NCBI RefSeq assembly: GCF_009859475.1
Contig: NZ_CP044549.1
Location: 1,488,001 to 1,552,000, forward strand
From: Hydrogenophaga sp. BPS33
GTDB lineage: Bacteria; Pseudomonadota; Gammaproteobacteria; Burkholderiales; Burkholderiaceae_C
Reading direction: 5' to 3'
DNA length: 64,000 nt
Program-made: the position numbers and the translations under genes
Shown here: positions 16,751 to 25,895 of the stretch, piece after piece
How positions within the stretch are numbered: position 1 is the first letter of the stretch
Layout: each line of letters begins with the position of its first letter
Notes under the pieces: model-generated
What the model was told of the DNA's origin: nothing
What the model saw: only the letters and a program-made list of their open reading frames with translations
Databases searched by the model: none

Positions 16751-17503
16751 ATGGATCTAGGACTGGTGGGTAAAGTGGCATTTGTCACTGGTGCGGGCAG
16801 AGGAATTGGGGTGGTGACTGCTCAGTACTTGGCGACAGAGGGGGTTGCAGTCGTGACCGTGGACCAAGATGCGGATGCGGCGGAAGCAACTGCTGCAGCA
16901 ATCAACGCTAGTGGCGGTCGTGCCGTAGGGTTAGGTTGTGACGTAACTCGTGCCGACGAAGTCGTGAGGGCGGTGAACGCTGCCACAGGAGCGTTTGGTC
17001 GCCTCGACATCCTGGTGAACAACGCGGGCGTGGTGAAGGACCGCAGTCTCCTGAAGATGGAGGAGGCTGACTGGGACATCGTGGTGGACGTCACATTGAA
17101 AGGATCGTTCAACTGCTGCAAGGCCGCCATCCCTGAGATGCACAAGAATGGCTGGGGTCGCATCATCAACATCTCGTCCCGATCAATCTTTGGCAACCCG
17201 GGGCAGACCAACTACTCTGCAGCCAAAGCTGGCGTGATCGGCTTCACTCGAGCGCTGTCTCTTGAACAGGCGAAACGTGGAATCACGGTAAACGCAATAG
17301 CCCCAGGATTTATCGAGACCGAAGGCATGAAAAGCATTCCCAACTACGACAAGCTGCGCGAGGCGGCTATCCAGAAGACGCCCGTAGGATTCCTTGGAGA
17401 ACCCCGGGACGTCGCTTCAACCGTTGCCTTCATGGCGTCGGAGCAAGCAAGGTACATATCCGGCACAACTGTGTTCGTGACCGGAGGGAGGTTCTCTTCG
17501 TGA
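16751..17503 (+). CDS. SDR, 3-oxoacyl-[ACP/CoA] reductase-like (FabG family)
   Basis: A 250-aa classical SDR with every key motif: TGAGRGIG near residues 13-20, NNAG after LDIL, the catalytic Ser in NISSRS, and YSAAK. The C-terminal GGRF segment replaces the usual DGG. The ATG at 16751 is preferred over the in-frame start at 16703. Its stop overlaps the GTG of the acyl-CoA dehydrogenase gene by 4 nt. Together with that enzyme and MaoC it could form a beta-oxidation-like set (dehydrogenase, hydratase, hydroxyacyl-CoA dehydrogenase). Confidence 0.9.
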   Translation: MDLGLVGKVAFVTGAGRGIGVVTAQYLATEGVAVVTVDQDADAAEATAAAINASGGRAVGLGCDVTRADEVVRAVNAATGAFGRLDILVNNAGVVKDRSLLKMEEADWDIVVDVTLKGSFNCCKAAIPEMHKNGWGRIINISSRSIFGNPGQTNYSAAKAGVIGFTRALSLEQAKRGITVNAIAPGFIETEGMKSIPNYDKLREAAIQKTPVGFLGEPRDVASTVAFMASEQARYISGTTVFVTGGRFSS

Positions 17504-18645
17504 GTATCGATGCTAGCGAGCAGGCTGAGCTGAGAACAAGCGTTCGAAGATTCTTGACTCAGAACGTAGTGCCACATATCGAAGTCAGCGAGAGAGATGG
17601 GACTTTTCCGTTCGAGCTACTTGCTTCACTCCGCGACTTCGGTTTGGTAGGAGGTCTGCTCTCTGAGTCGGACGGTGGAATGGGCATCGATACCCAGACG
17701 TGGGCGATGTTGATGGAGGAGGCTGGCTACTGCTGGCTTTCCATGCGCGTTCTTCTCAGCGGCATACATATCGTCGGCACGATACTGAGTGACCATGGAT
17801 CTCCGCACCAGAGAGAGCAATTTCTGCGTCCTTTGTTGGAAAACGCGAGAAGGGTCTTCGTCGCAATTTCAGAGCCTGACGTGGGATCCAACGTTTCTGA
17901 CATCAAGACCAAGGCAGTACTCAACGGTGACCACTACCAGCTATCTGGAACCAAGCTATGGATCACCAATGGCATGAATGCCGACTTTGGCATTGTTGTC
18001 GCGCGGACGTACAGCGAGAAGAGCAAGGGAGAGCTCTCACTGTTCCTGGTTGACGCCAACGAAACCGAATTCAGCCGGCGAGGGGTCGAAACGATGGTCC
18101 TGAAGTCGACTGGCACGGCCGAATTGAGCTTCGACAACGCGATCGTTCCTGCGGAGAACCTTTTGGGGGGAGAGGGTGAAGGGCTGCGCTTGATCTTGGC
18201 AGGGCTCAACATTGGAAGGCTGAATGTAGCGATGGGTGCCGTTGGCGCTGCTCAGCATGCCTTAGATCTGTCGATCGACTACGCAAAGTCCCGTAGACAG
18301 TTTGGGCGACAGATCGCGTCCTTTCAGTTGGTACAGAAAAACATCGTCGACATGACGATGAAGGTACAGGCAGCGCGAGCGCTCGGTCAGCTTGCTGCAG
18401 CTGCGCTTTCCTCCGGCGCACCATCTCGGTTGGAGTGCTCCATCGCAAAGCTGTATGCCACAGAGGCTGCGCACGAGGTGGCCAACTTGGCTCTTCAAGT
18501 TCATGGAGGGATGGGCTACGCCAGCGGTTATCCCATCGAAAGAATCTTCCGAGACACGCGAGGAGGAATGATTCCAGAAGGGACCACCGAGATACAAACG
18601 TTGATCATCGGCAGAGAACTGTTGGGCATTTCGGCCTTGACATAA
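17500..18645 (+). CDS. acyl-CoA dehydrogenase
   Basis: A 381-aa flavoprotein with the normal family length. The N-terminal helical domain is followed by the FAD-contact strand FVAISEPDVGSNVSDIKTKA and YQLSGTKLWITNG, then the C-terminal four-helix domain with YAKSRRQFGRQIASFQLVQ, VHGGMGYASGYPIERIFRD and the catalytic-base loop IPEGTTEIQTLIIGRELLG. The start is GTG, translationally coupled to the SDR. It oxidises an acyl-CoA to the enoyl-CoA and passes electrons to ETF. The coding sequence is visibly less GC-rich than the next gene. Confidence 0.92.
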   Translation: MSIDASEQAELRTSVRRFLTQNVVPHIEVSERDGTFPFELLASLRDFGLVGGLLSESDGGMGIDTQTWAMLMEEAGYCWLSMRVLLSGIHIVGTILSDHGSPHQREQFLRPLLENARRVFVAISEPDVGSNVSDIKTKAVLNGDHYQLSGTKLWITNGMNADFGIVVARTYSEKSKGELSLFLVDANETEFSRRGVETMVLKSTGTAELSFDNAIVPAENLLGGEGEGLRLILAGLNIGRLNVAMGAVGAAQHALDLSIDYAKSRRQFGRQIASFQLVQKNIVDMTMKVQAARALGQLAAAALSSGAPSRLECSIAKLYATEAAHEVANLALQVHGGMGYASGYPIERIFRDTRGGMIPEGTTEIQTLIIGRELLGISALT

Positions 18646-18648
18646 ACC

Positions 18649-19137
18649 ATGAAAACCACACTTGAACAACTTCAGAACGCCGTGCTGTACTGGGACGATC
18701 TCCCGGTCGGCACGCGCTACACCACCTCGTCACGAACCGTCACAGAAACGGACATCGTCGCGTTCGCGGGCCTCACGGCCGACTACAACCGGGCGCACGT
18801 CGACGATGAGTTCGCCAAGACCAGCCACTTCGGCAAGCGCATCGCGCACGGCATGCTGGTCGCGTCCATTAGCGTGGGGCTGAACACCCGGACCATCCAG
18901 AACCAGCTGATGGAGAACGCCTTGATCGCCTTGCTGGAGAACAAACTCGCCTTCCCTAAGCCGACGTTCTGTGGCGACACGATCGAGGTCGAGGTGGAAG
19001 TGGCCGAGCAGCACACCACGAGCAAGCCCGACAAGGGTGTCATCGTCTTCAAGCGTCGCACTTTCAACCAGCGCCGCGAGATCGTGGTGGACTCCACGGT
19101 GACGCTGCTGATGAAACGCCGCCCCCTCGATACCTAA
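18649..19137 (+). CDS. MaoC-family enoyl-CoA hydratase
   Basis: A 162-aa hot-dog-fold protein 3 nt after the acyl-CoA dehydrogenase. The hydratase-2 signature is readable: TETDIVAFAGLTADYNRAHVDDEFAKTSHFGKRIAHGMLVASI contains the catalytic Asp (ADYN) and His (RAHVD) and the overhang segment GKRIAHGM. It would hydrate the enoyl-CoA made by the preceding enzyme. A clear rise in GC and third-position bias starts here and continues through the following two genes. Confidence 0.92.
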   Translation: MKTTLEQLQNAVLYWDDLPVGTRYTTSSRTVTETDIVAFAGLTADYNRAHVDDEFAKTSHFGKRIAHGMLVASISVGLNTRTIQNQLMENALIALLENKLAFPKPTFCGDTIEVEVEVAEQHTTSKPDKGVIVFKRRTFNQRREIVVDSTVTLLMKRRPLDT

Positions 19138-19143
19138 GCAACC

Positions 19144-21288
19144 ATGTCACATTCCTTTTCTGATTTGTCCCGACTCGTTCTCCCCCGGTCCGTCGCGCTT
19201 GTGGGCGCGTCCGACCGGCCCGATAGCATCGGTGGGCGCGCGCTGGATAACCTTACGACGCACTCGAAATTCACGGGCCAGCTCCACCTGGTCAACCCCA
19301 CGAAAACGAGTATCGCGGGCCGCCCGTGTGTGCCATCGGTACTGGACATTGCCGACGCGCCTGATCTGGCTGTGGTGGCGGTGAAAGCCGATGCAGTCCT
19401 CCAGGTGCTGGAAGACTGCGGAAGACGCGGCGTCAAGTTCGCCATCGTCTTTACCTCGGGGTTCGGCGAAACCGGTGAAGAGGGCCGGCAGGTGGAGCAG
19501 CAGATGCGCGACATCGTGGCTCGCACCGGCATGCGCATCTACGGCCCCAACTGTCCAGGCCTGAACAACATTAACGCTTCGCTAGGCTTCACGTTCTCGC
19601 CCGCCTTCCGGTTTGATCGCAAGGCCGGTCCCATCGGTCTGGCGACACAGGGCGGTGGCCTGGGACGCACCTTCGTCCAGGCGATGGAGCGCGGCGTGGG
19701 CACGGGTCTGTGGTGCTCAGCCGGGAACGAAGCCGACCTGGAGGTTTCCGACTTCATCCACTACATGGCGGGCGCGGAAGACATCCGAGTCATCGCCACT
19801 TGCCTGGAGGGCATCCGGAACGGCCCTCGCTTCATGGAGGCCTGCCTGCACGCGGCCCGCCAGGGGAAGCCCGTCATAGCGATGAAGATTGGCAAGTCCG
19901 ACTACGGGCGAAAGGCGGCGCAATCGCACACGGCGGCGATCACCGGTTCTGCCGAGGTCAACAGCGCCGTGTTCAGGGAACTCGGGGTGATCGAAGTAGA
20001 GGATATCGACGAGCTCGTGAACACCGCATCGGTCATGGCGCGGGGACAGCCGACGGGGCACGAGAAGATCGCGGTGTACTGCTTCTCCGGCGGCACGGCG
20101 GCACTGGCCGCGGACAAAGTGGGCTCTGCAGGTCTCACCCTGTCGGCCTTCTCGGACGAGACAACGCGCAGGCTGCGCGCCCAGTTGCCGTCTTACGCGG
20201 CGATGGACAATCCTGTGGACACCACGGCCGACGTGCTCAGCAAGCCGGAGATCGGGTACGAGGCGCTCAAGGCAGTGTGCGAGGACCCCGACGTGGGCTT
20301 GGTGCTCTACCCTTTCCCCATCGAGTATGGGGCGGTGACCACCAGCGCCGCTGCCAGCGCCGTGCGCGTCCAAGGCGAGGTCGCCACCCCGATCGTGCCG
20401 GTCTGGATGAGCGACAAGCTGGGAGGTGGCTGGAACGAGCTGGTCAACGGTGGCCTGATGCCGATGCACTCGGTCAGTGCCGCGGTCCAGTCGATCGCGC
20501 GGTACGTGGACCATGGCCGCTGGAAGCAGACCACCTCGCCCGACTGGCGCCCGCTGGCACTGGCCGACCCTGCCTCGCCAGCGCTCCAGACGGAGTTGCC
20601 CGCCACCTCGCTGAGCGAGGTGGCGGCGAAAGACATCCTGCGCGCGGCCGGCATCGACGTGCCGCGGTCGCTCACCGTGGACAACGCAGATGGCGCCAGG
20701 CAGGCGTTCCAGTCGCTCGGCGCGGGAGCGGTAGCCATGAAGATTGTCAGCACCGAGATCCTGCACAAGACAGACGTAGGCGGTGTCCGCCTGGGCATCT
20801 CGTCTGAAGACGCGGCGGCTTCTGCTTACGAAGGCATCGTGGACAGCGTCAAGCGGCTGGCTGGCGGACAGGCCTTCGAAGGCGTGATGCTCGAACAGAT
20901 GCTCGAAGGTCCCTTTGTCGAAGTCGTGGTGGGCATTCGCCGCGACGAAAGCTTCGGACACCTGTGCACGTTCGGCCTGGGTGGGGTCAGCGTCGAACTG
21001 TTCAAGGACGTCAGCCGCCGGCTGCTGCCCATCTCGTTGCCGCGTGCCCACGCCATGATCGCCGAGACCCAATGCGCCCGCCTGCTCGAAGGGCACCGTG
21101 GCAAGCCACCGATGGATGTGGAGGCGCTGGCCAGCGCACTGGTGCAGCTCAGCGAGCTGGTGGCCCGGCATCCGGACACCATCGAAGAAATCGAAATCAA
21201 CCCACTGGCCGTCAGGCCCAGAGAACAAGGCGTCGTTGCCCTCGACGCCGTCATCAGCATCCGTGGAAAGGAACCTTCAGCATGGTAA
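19144..21288 (+). CDS. ADP-forming acyl-CoA synthetase (acetate-CoA ligase family)
   Basis: A 714-aa fused alpha-beta NDP-forming acyl-CoA synthetase. Domain order: CoA-binding domain with LVLPRSVALVGASDRPDSIGGRAL (1-130), a succinyl-CoA-ligase flavodoxin-like domain with IYGPNCPGLNN and the phospho-histidine loop AAQSHTAAITGS (about 130-460), and an ATP-grasp domain (about 490-710) with MKIVSTEILHKTDVGGVRLGI and EIEINPLAVRP. It activates a carboxylic acid to its CoA thioester using ATP and releasing ADP. Its place next to the acyl-CoA dehydrogenase and MaoC genes suggests it activates the acid that enters the CoA-linked part of the pathway. Confidence 0.9.
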   Translation: MSHSFSDLSRLVLPRSVALVGASDRPDSIGGRALDNLTTHSKFTGQLHLVNPTKTSIAGRPCVPSVLDIADAPDLAVVAVKADAVLQVLEDCGRRGVKFAIVFTSGFGETGEEGRQVEQQMRDIVARTGMRIYGPNCPGLNNINASLGFTFSPAFRFDRKAGPIGLATQGGGLGRTFVQAMERGVGTGLWCSAGNEADLEVSDFIHYMAGAEDIRVIATCLEGIRNGPRFMEACLHAARQGKPVIAMKIGKSDYGRKAAQSHTAAITGSAEVNSAVFRELGVIEVEDIDELVNTASVMARGQPTGHEKIAVYCFSGGTAALAADKVGSAGLTLSAFSDETTRRLRAQLPSYAAMDNPVDTTADVLSKPEIGYEALKAVCEDPDVGLVLYPFPIEYGAVTTSAAASAVRVQGEVATPIVPVWMSDKLGGGWNELVNGGLMPMHSVSAAVQSIARYVDHGRWKQTTSPDWRPLALADPASPALQTELPATSLSEVAAKDILRAAGIDVPRSLTVDNADGARQAFQSLGAGAVAMKIVSTEILHKTDVGGVRLGISSEDAAASAYEGIVDSVKRLAGGQAFEGVMLEQMLEGPFVEVVVGIRRDESFGHLCTFGLGGVSVELFKDVSRRLLPISLPRAHAMIAETQCARLLEGHRGKPPMDVEALASALVQLSELVARHPDTIEEIEINPLAVRPREQGVVALDAVISIRGKEPSAW

Positions 21289-22049
21289 AGACAGAAATCG
21301 GCTACACGACCGTGGACGCCATCACCGTTCGTGGCTTGAACCTGGCCAACGACATCCTGGGCAAGTTCGACTTCGTGGACATGGTGGTGCTCACCACCAT
21401 GGGGCGCAAGCCTTCCGCCCAGGAGAAGGTGATGCTCAACCTCCTGTTGGTCACGGCGGCGGACCATGGCCTCACCCCCAGCGCGTTGAGCGCGAGGCTG
21501 ACCTACTTGGGTGCCCCCGAAGCCCTGCAGGGAGCGGTGGCGTCTGGGTTGCTGGGCGCAGGCAGCGTATTCCTCGGCACGACGCAGAATGCGGCCCAGA
21601 TGCTAATTGATGGGGCACAAGGCCTGTCCGACGCATCGGATGAACAGGCTGTTGCAAAGGCGGCGGCAGACCTCGTGGCCAGCATGAAGGCCGCCCGCAG
21701 GCCTGTGTTCGGCGTCGGCCACCCCATTCACGTCAACGGCGACCCGCGCGTGCCCGTGATGCGCGAGATATCGCAAGCGGAAGGCTTCTACGGCATTCAC
21801 TGGCGCCTGATGGACGCGATCGCCGCCCACCTCCAGTCGCTCGGCAAGCGTCTGCCCATGAACGCGGTCGGCGCGTGCGCCGCCATCATCGCGGACATGA
21901 AGCTCGACCCCCTGCTCGGTCGGGGCCTGATGCTGACAGGCCGTTGTGCGGGCCTCGTGGGCCACATACTGGAAGAACGGGCCACCCCGATCGGCCAGGA
22001 GCTCTGGGACCTCGTGTTGTCACAAGACCCTCGCAACGAAGTTCCGTGA
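21282..22049 (+). CDS. citryl-CoA lyase / citrate synthase-like protein
   Basis: A 255-aa protein from the ATG at 21282, overlapping the ligase stop by 7 nt. It covers the small, lyase-type version of the citrate synthase fold. GVGHPIHVNGDPRVPVM matches the citrate-synthase His-containing loop (GFGHPVYKxxDPR), and MNAVGACAAIIADMKLDPLLGRGLMLTGRCAGLVGHILEE matches the following segment with the GLxGHxxEE ending. Proteins of this length are annotated as citryl-CoA lyases and are thought to split or make a citryl- or malyl-type CoA. It may do the final C-C cleavage of this pathway (inference). Confidence 0.85.
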   Translation: MVKTEIGYTTVDAITVRGLNLANDILGKFDFVDMVVLTTMGRKPSAQEKVMLNLLLVTAADHGLTPSALSARLTYLGAPEALQGAVASGLLGAGSVFLGTTQNAAQMLIDGAQGLSDASDEQAVAKAAADLVASMKAARRPVFGVGHPIHVNGDPRVPVMREISQAEGFYGIHWRLMDAIAAHLQSLGKRLPMNAVGACAAIIADMKLDPLLGRGLMLTGRCAGLVGHILEERATPIGQELWDLVLSQDPRNEVP

Positions 22050-22201
22050 GGGTTACGTTGGATGGTGTCGCCTCTCACCACGGATCGAGGTAGAGGTGGC
22101 CTGTCTCCATTGCCTGGGGCACCCAGCACTACATTATCTTCATCGCACGGAGGTCGTCCTCTTCATAGGCGCGACTTCGCTTGCGGACGTGTGAGGTGGA
22201 C

Positions 22202-23008
22202 CTAGGAGGGTCTGAACAAGTATTCGCTGACCTCGGCTAGAGCGGCTAAATACTCCTTTTTGTTCAGTCGGATTCGGCCCACAGGACCCACCACCGAGAT
22301 AGCCAACTGCTCTGCCCCGATGTTGCCAGCCATCGCAAAGGCAGCGAGGTCTTCCGCGCCCTCGTTTTCGACCAGTGACCACCCGTTCTGCTTGAATTGC
22401 GCAATCTGCTTGGAGAGTGCCGGGAGCTCAGTCATCGTGCCGGACGCTAGTTTTCGCATGGGCTTTAGTTTCAACTGCTGCACAGCTTCTGCCGGCGTGC
22501 CGAGTGCCAGTATTGCCTTGCCGAGTGCAGAAACATGCAGACTAATCTTCTCCCCCTGCGCCGAGGTGTAGCGGAGGGGATAGCGTCCCTCACAGAATGC
22601 CAGTACGTGGACCACCCCATCGACGATCTTTCCGCACAACGTACTCTCACCCGTCTTGTCTCTGAGCATCTCGCAGGCTTCCTCTAGCCAAGCCGTCGTG
22701 GTGTCGTTCTTATTGACTTCGGCGGCGACAGAGTAGAGACGACTGGTGGGATAGAGCCGACGGGAGCGCGCGGACTTGGCCAGATAACCAATATCGAGCA
22801 AGGTACCCACCAAGTCTGAGCAGCTGCTTTCAGGAAGATTTAGGTGCTTTGCTAACTCGGTATTGGAGAGCTCGCGCTTTTCTCGAGCAAAGACCTCAAA
22901 CAATGCTAGTGCGCGTGCAGCAGCAGGGACAAATGCAGGCATTCCAGTTCCGAAGTTTCGTAGAAAGTCACATAATAGTCGTTCCACCGAGTTCGCGGTG
23001 ACCGTCAA
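22202..23008 (-). CDS. IclR-family transcriptional regulator
   Basis: A 268-aa protein; the ATG at 22942 (MPAFVPAAARAL) gives a more typical 246-aa product. The N-terminal winged HTH reads ALALFEVFAREKRELSNTELAKHLNLPESSCSDLVGTLLDIGYL. The C-terminal effector domain contains ISLHVSALGKAILAL and GWSLVENEGAEDLAAFAMAG, the conserved IclR ligand-site region. It is the only dedicated regulator between 15.7 and 31.9 kb, so it is the likely controller of the three divergent promoters described there. Confidence 0.9.
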   Translation of the reverse strand: MTVTANSVERLLCDFLRNFGTGMPAFVPAAARALALFEVFAREKRELSNTELAKHLNLPESSCSDLVGTLLDIGYLAKSARSRRLYPTSRLYSVAAEVNKNDTTTAWLEEACEMLRDKTGESTLCGKIVDGVVHVLAFCEGRYPLRYTSAQGEKISLHVSALGKAILALGTPAEAVQQLKLKPMRKLASGTMTELPALSKQIAQFKQNGWSLVENEGAEDLAAFAMAGNIGAEQLAISVVGPVGRIRLNKKEYLAALAEVSEYLFRPS

Positions 23009-23173
23009 AACGTTCCAGGCGGTCTAAGTCCTAGAACAGCGGCGGGATGCGCTGACAACGCATCCGCACTTGCGCAAGGGCACTGTTGACGATTGCGGCA
23101 TCCTCCTCAGCACGGGCTCAACCGCCGAGATTCAACGAGACGGCAAGCGATATGCAGAGATGCCGACGATTGA

Positions 23174-24733
23174 CTACAGCACGAGTTCAATGAGGTGAGG
23201 ACCCTTGTGGTCGATGCCAAGCGCAAGCTCCCGATTGAACTCGTCAAGATTGCAAGCACGGCTGGATGTCATGCCAAAGCCTCTCGCAAGCGCTTGCCAG
23301 TCAAGTGCTGGATCATCAATGGTCATCATGCGCATTGCGTTGCCGCCTGGTTTTCCTCCCCCAACATTAGCCAGCTCCCCCAGTAGGATCTTGTAACCGC
23401 GATTCGAGAACACAACGATGACGATGTTTAGCTGCTCACGAGCCATGGTCCACATGGCGGAAAGGGTGTACATCGCACTACCGTCTGCCTGCAGGAGAAT
23501 CACTTTGCGATCTGGCACTGCCACCGCCGCGCCCACAGCCTGTGGTAGGCCGAAACCAATCGATCCGCCCATCGGAGATAGCCAGTCGTGCGGAGCTGCG
23601 TTCTGGGTAATTGGGGCAAAACCGCGACCCGACGAGACGGACTCATCGACTACAACGGCGTCGTCTGGTATGAAAGCAGCAAGCGATTGAGCTATACCCT
23701 CAAGTGTGAACGGGCCCTTCGCAGGAAGCGGGCGAGGTCCTGTAGCCACTTGCAGGGGTGGTGTGTCCAGCGCACCTAGTTCTTCAGCAAGTGCATACAG
23801 AGCCTGCTCAATGTCTTCGTCCGCGTTCGCCAGAGTGGTGAGTTGACAATCTGGCTGTGTCAGCACACTTGGCTTCTCCGGGTAAGCGAAGAAGGCGACA
23901 GGTGGTTTGGCGCCAATCAAAATTAGATGACGCGTCTCACGGAGCATGGCTACCGCTGAGTCGACGGAGTACGGAATGCGTGCGATGGCCACTCGGCCCA
24001 CCCCACGCTCCTCCCTGGCACTCTGATATTCAGAAAGTAAGCTGCACCCTGTCTTGGCCGCGATTCGCCCGGCCAGCTCCTTGGCGCGCGCGTAGAGCCC
24101 AGCGTCGCCTAGCAACAGAGTGACACCCTCGTTCGCTTGCAAGATTGATGCGACGTTCCGGACAAGTTCTCTGGAGACGGTTGATCGGGGTTGAACGCTT
24201 CGTGGAGCTGCCGGGCCATCAGCAGCCTCCCACGCGGTGTTGGCGGGAAGGATCAAGCTTGCGATTCGACCAGGCGGCTGGCAGGCTACTGCGATGGCGT
24301 CAGCAGCATCTGCAGCGACAGTGCGCGAACTGGTTGCGCTGCGAACCCAATCCGACATCGGCCGGGCTACTGCTTCCACGTCGGCGGACAACGGTGTGTC
24401 GTGTTGCTGGTGATACACCGCATGATTCCCGACGATGTTGACTATGCCCGAGCGCGCCTTGCGAGCGTTGTGAAGATTGGCCAACCCGTTGCCCAAGCCG
24501 GAGCCAACATGTAGCAGGGACGCAGCAGGCTTTCTTGCCATGCGGTAGTACCCGTCAGCTGCGCCCGTCGCCACTCCTTCGAACAAGCAGAGTACACAAC
24601 GCATACCTGACACGCTGTCGAGCGCCGCGACAAAGTGCATCTCCGAGGTTCCTGGATTGGCGAAACATAGTTCCACGCCCCCGTCGACCAGCGTGCGGAC
24701 AAGACTCTCTGCGCCGTTCATGGTCGTCCCCAT
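23174..24733 (-). CDS. ThDP-dependent decarboxylase (benzoylformate decarboxylase/acetolactate synthase family)
   Basis: A 519-aa thiamine diphosphate enzyme. The cofactor-activating Glu is E52 in CLFEGVATGAADGYY. The central domain is present, and the C-terminal ThDP/Mg motif reads QADGSAMYTLSAMWTMAREQLN ending VVFSNRGY; its first Gly (GDG in most members) is Ala. VDESVSSGRGFAP and GGSIGFGLPQAVGAAVA match benzoylformate-decarboxylase-like proteins better than true acetolactate synthases. It would decarboxylate a 2-oxo acid to an aldehyde. Its neighbours (racemase-like, 2-hydroxyacid oxidase, aldehyde dehydrogenase) strongly suggest that role. Confidence 0.85.
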   Translation of the reverse strand: MGTTMNGAESLVRTLVDGGVELCFANPGTSEMHFVAALDSVSGMRCVLCLFEGVATGAADGYYRMARKPAASLLHVGSGLGNGLANLHNARKARSGIVNIVGNHAVYHQQHDTPLSADVEAVARPMSDWVRSATSSRTVAADAADAIAVACQPPGRIASLILPANTAWEAADGPAAPRSVQPRSTVSRELVRNVASILQANEGVTLLLGDAGLYARAKELAGRIAAKTGCSLLSEYQSAREERGVGRVAIARIPYSVDSAVAMLRETRHLILIGAKPPVAFFAYPEKPSVLTQPDCQLTTLANADEDIEQALYALAEELGALDTPPLQVATGPRPLPAKGPFTLEGIAQSLAAFIPDDAVVVDESVSSGRGFAPITQNAAPHDWLSPMGGSIGFGLPQAVGAAVAVPDRKVILLQADGSAMYTLSAMWTMAREQLNIVIVVFSNRGYKILLGELANVGGGKPGGNAMRMMTIDDPALDWQALARGFGMTSSRACNLDEFNRELALGIDHKGPHLIELVL

Positions 24734-24886
24734 CCGTTATGAAAGTGCTCCCTCGCTAGAGCCCGAGTGTTTTGCAACGTCATATCTGCTGTCCTTTCCG
24801 ATTTGAGACTGGTTTCGATGTCCATTGCATTCTACGATATATCGTTTTATAATTCAACCGTTCGTAGACAACAACGGAGACTTTCT
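24734..24886. promoter_or_regulatory. divergent promoter, ThDP enzyme / Bug-racemase operon
   Basis: ACGATATATCGT at 24834-24845 is a perfect 12-bp palindrome. CTACGA (24832-24837) and TCGTAG (24862-24867) form an outer pair. The 13-mer GTAGACAACAACG at 24864-24876 is identical to one in the 16.6-kb promoter region. GGAG at 24876-24879 serves as the ribosome-binding site of the Bug gene. IclR regulators bind palindromes of this size, making this the best operator in the cluster. Confidence 0.6.
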
Positions 24887-25885
24887 ATGCTCAGAAACAC
24901 TTCAACAATGGGTCGTCTGGCGGCTGCACTTGTCACCGCCGTCTTGTTTACCGCATCTGCTAGTGCTCAAACGCAGGGGCCGTCGCACTCCTACCCTACG
25001 CGGGTGATCAAACTTGTCGTTCCCTTCCCTCCGGGCGGTGTCGTCGACACCGGAGCTCGACTGATTGGCCGCAAGCTCTCGGAGCAGTTGGCACAACCTG
25101 TGGTGATTGAGAACAAACCAGGCGCCGGAGGGAACATCGGATCAGCCTACGTGGCCAAGTCTGAAGCCGACGGTTACACGATGCTGCTGGGCACGCAGGG
25201 TACACAAGTCGCCAACCAGTTTTTATACAAAGCGCCAGGCTTTGACGCAGAGCGCGACCTCGTTTCAGTGCATGACGTATTTGCGGTGCCGAATGTGATC
25301 GTCACATCGGACATGTCGATCCGAAGTCTTGAGGAGTTGATCACGAGGGCTAAGGCGCAACCTGGAAAGCTCGCTTACGCCTCACCTGGCAACGGCACCG
25401 GCTCGCATCTCACCGCCGAACTGTTTAGTCAGATCACTGGCATCCAGTTGCACCACATCCCTTACCGAGGTAGCGCTGCCGCTATCACCGATGTGTTGGG
25501 AGGAAACGTTCCTGTGGCATTCGACTTCGCTGTCACCACAATGCCCCACGTTCAGACGGGCAAGCTTCGAGCGCTGGCTGTCACGAGCGCAGTGAGAATT
25601 CCTGCGTTGCCAGACGTCCCCTCAGTGCGTGAGCTAGGCATCTCTGAGGCTGAGTCCACGTCGTGGACGGGTCTCTTCGTCCCGCGAAACACGCCTGTGG
25701 CAGTGGTTAAACGACTTGAGACGGCCATGGGGCAAGTTATGCGCGATCCGGAGGTCGTAGGCAGCGTCGTGAAATTTGGTGCTGTGGTCACGAACATGGG
25801 CAACCCGCGATTCGTGGACTTTGTTCGATCGGAACGCGTGAAGTGGCAAGCGATCGTGAAACGATCCGGTGCCACGCTCGACTGA
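24887..25885 (+). CDS. Bug-family periplasmic receptor
   Basis: A 332-aa binding protein from the ATG at 24887, which has a GGAG 8 nt upstream; longer in-frame starts lack one. A clear signal peptide (LAAALVTAVLFTASASAQ) ends at ASA-Q. The Bug motifs VIKLVVPFPPGGVVDTGARL, ENKPGAGGNIGSAYVAK, ADGYTMLLGTQGT and HIPYRGSAAAITDVLGG are all present. It is followed after 10 nt by the racemase-like gene, so it probably captures the same 2-hydroxyacid in the periplasm. No TctA/TctB membrane genes are nearby. Confidence 0.9.
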   Translation: MLRNTSTMGRLAAALVTAVLFTASASAQTQGPSHSYPTRVIKLVVPFPPGGVVDTGARLIGRKLSEQLAQPVVIENKPGAGGNIGSAYVAKSEADGYTMLLGTQGTQVANQFLYKAPGFDAERDLVSVHDVFAVPNVIVTSDMSIRSLEELITRAKAQPGKLAYASPGNGTGSHLTAELFSQITGIQLHHIPYRGSAAAITDVLGGNVPVAFDFAVTTMPHVQTGKLRALAVTSAVRIPALPDVPSVRELGISEAESTSWTGLFVPRNTPVAVVKRLETAMGQVMRDPEVVGSVVKFGAVVTNMGNPRFVDFVRSERVKWQAIVKRSGATLD

Positions 25886-25895
25886 GGGTACACAC

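Noticed and set aside
19717..21228. A 503-codon minus-strand frame opposite the ADP-forming ligase
   Set aside because: Composition is His/Gln/Asp/Arg biased as in antisense of high-GC genes and no motif is recognisable.
23174..24733. Acetolactate synthase (ilvB) for branched-chain amino acid synthesis
   Set aside because: No small subunit gene is nearby and the sequence pattern and neighbours fit benzoylformate-decarboxylase-like enzymes better.
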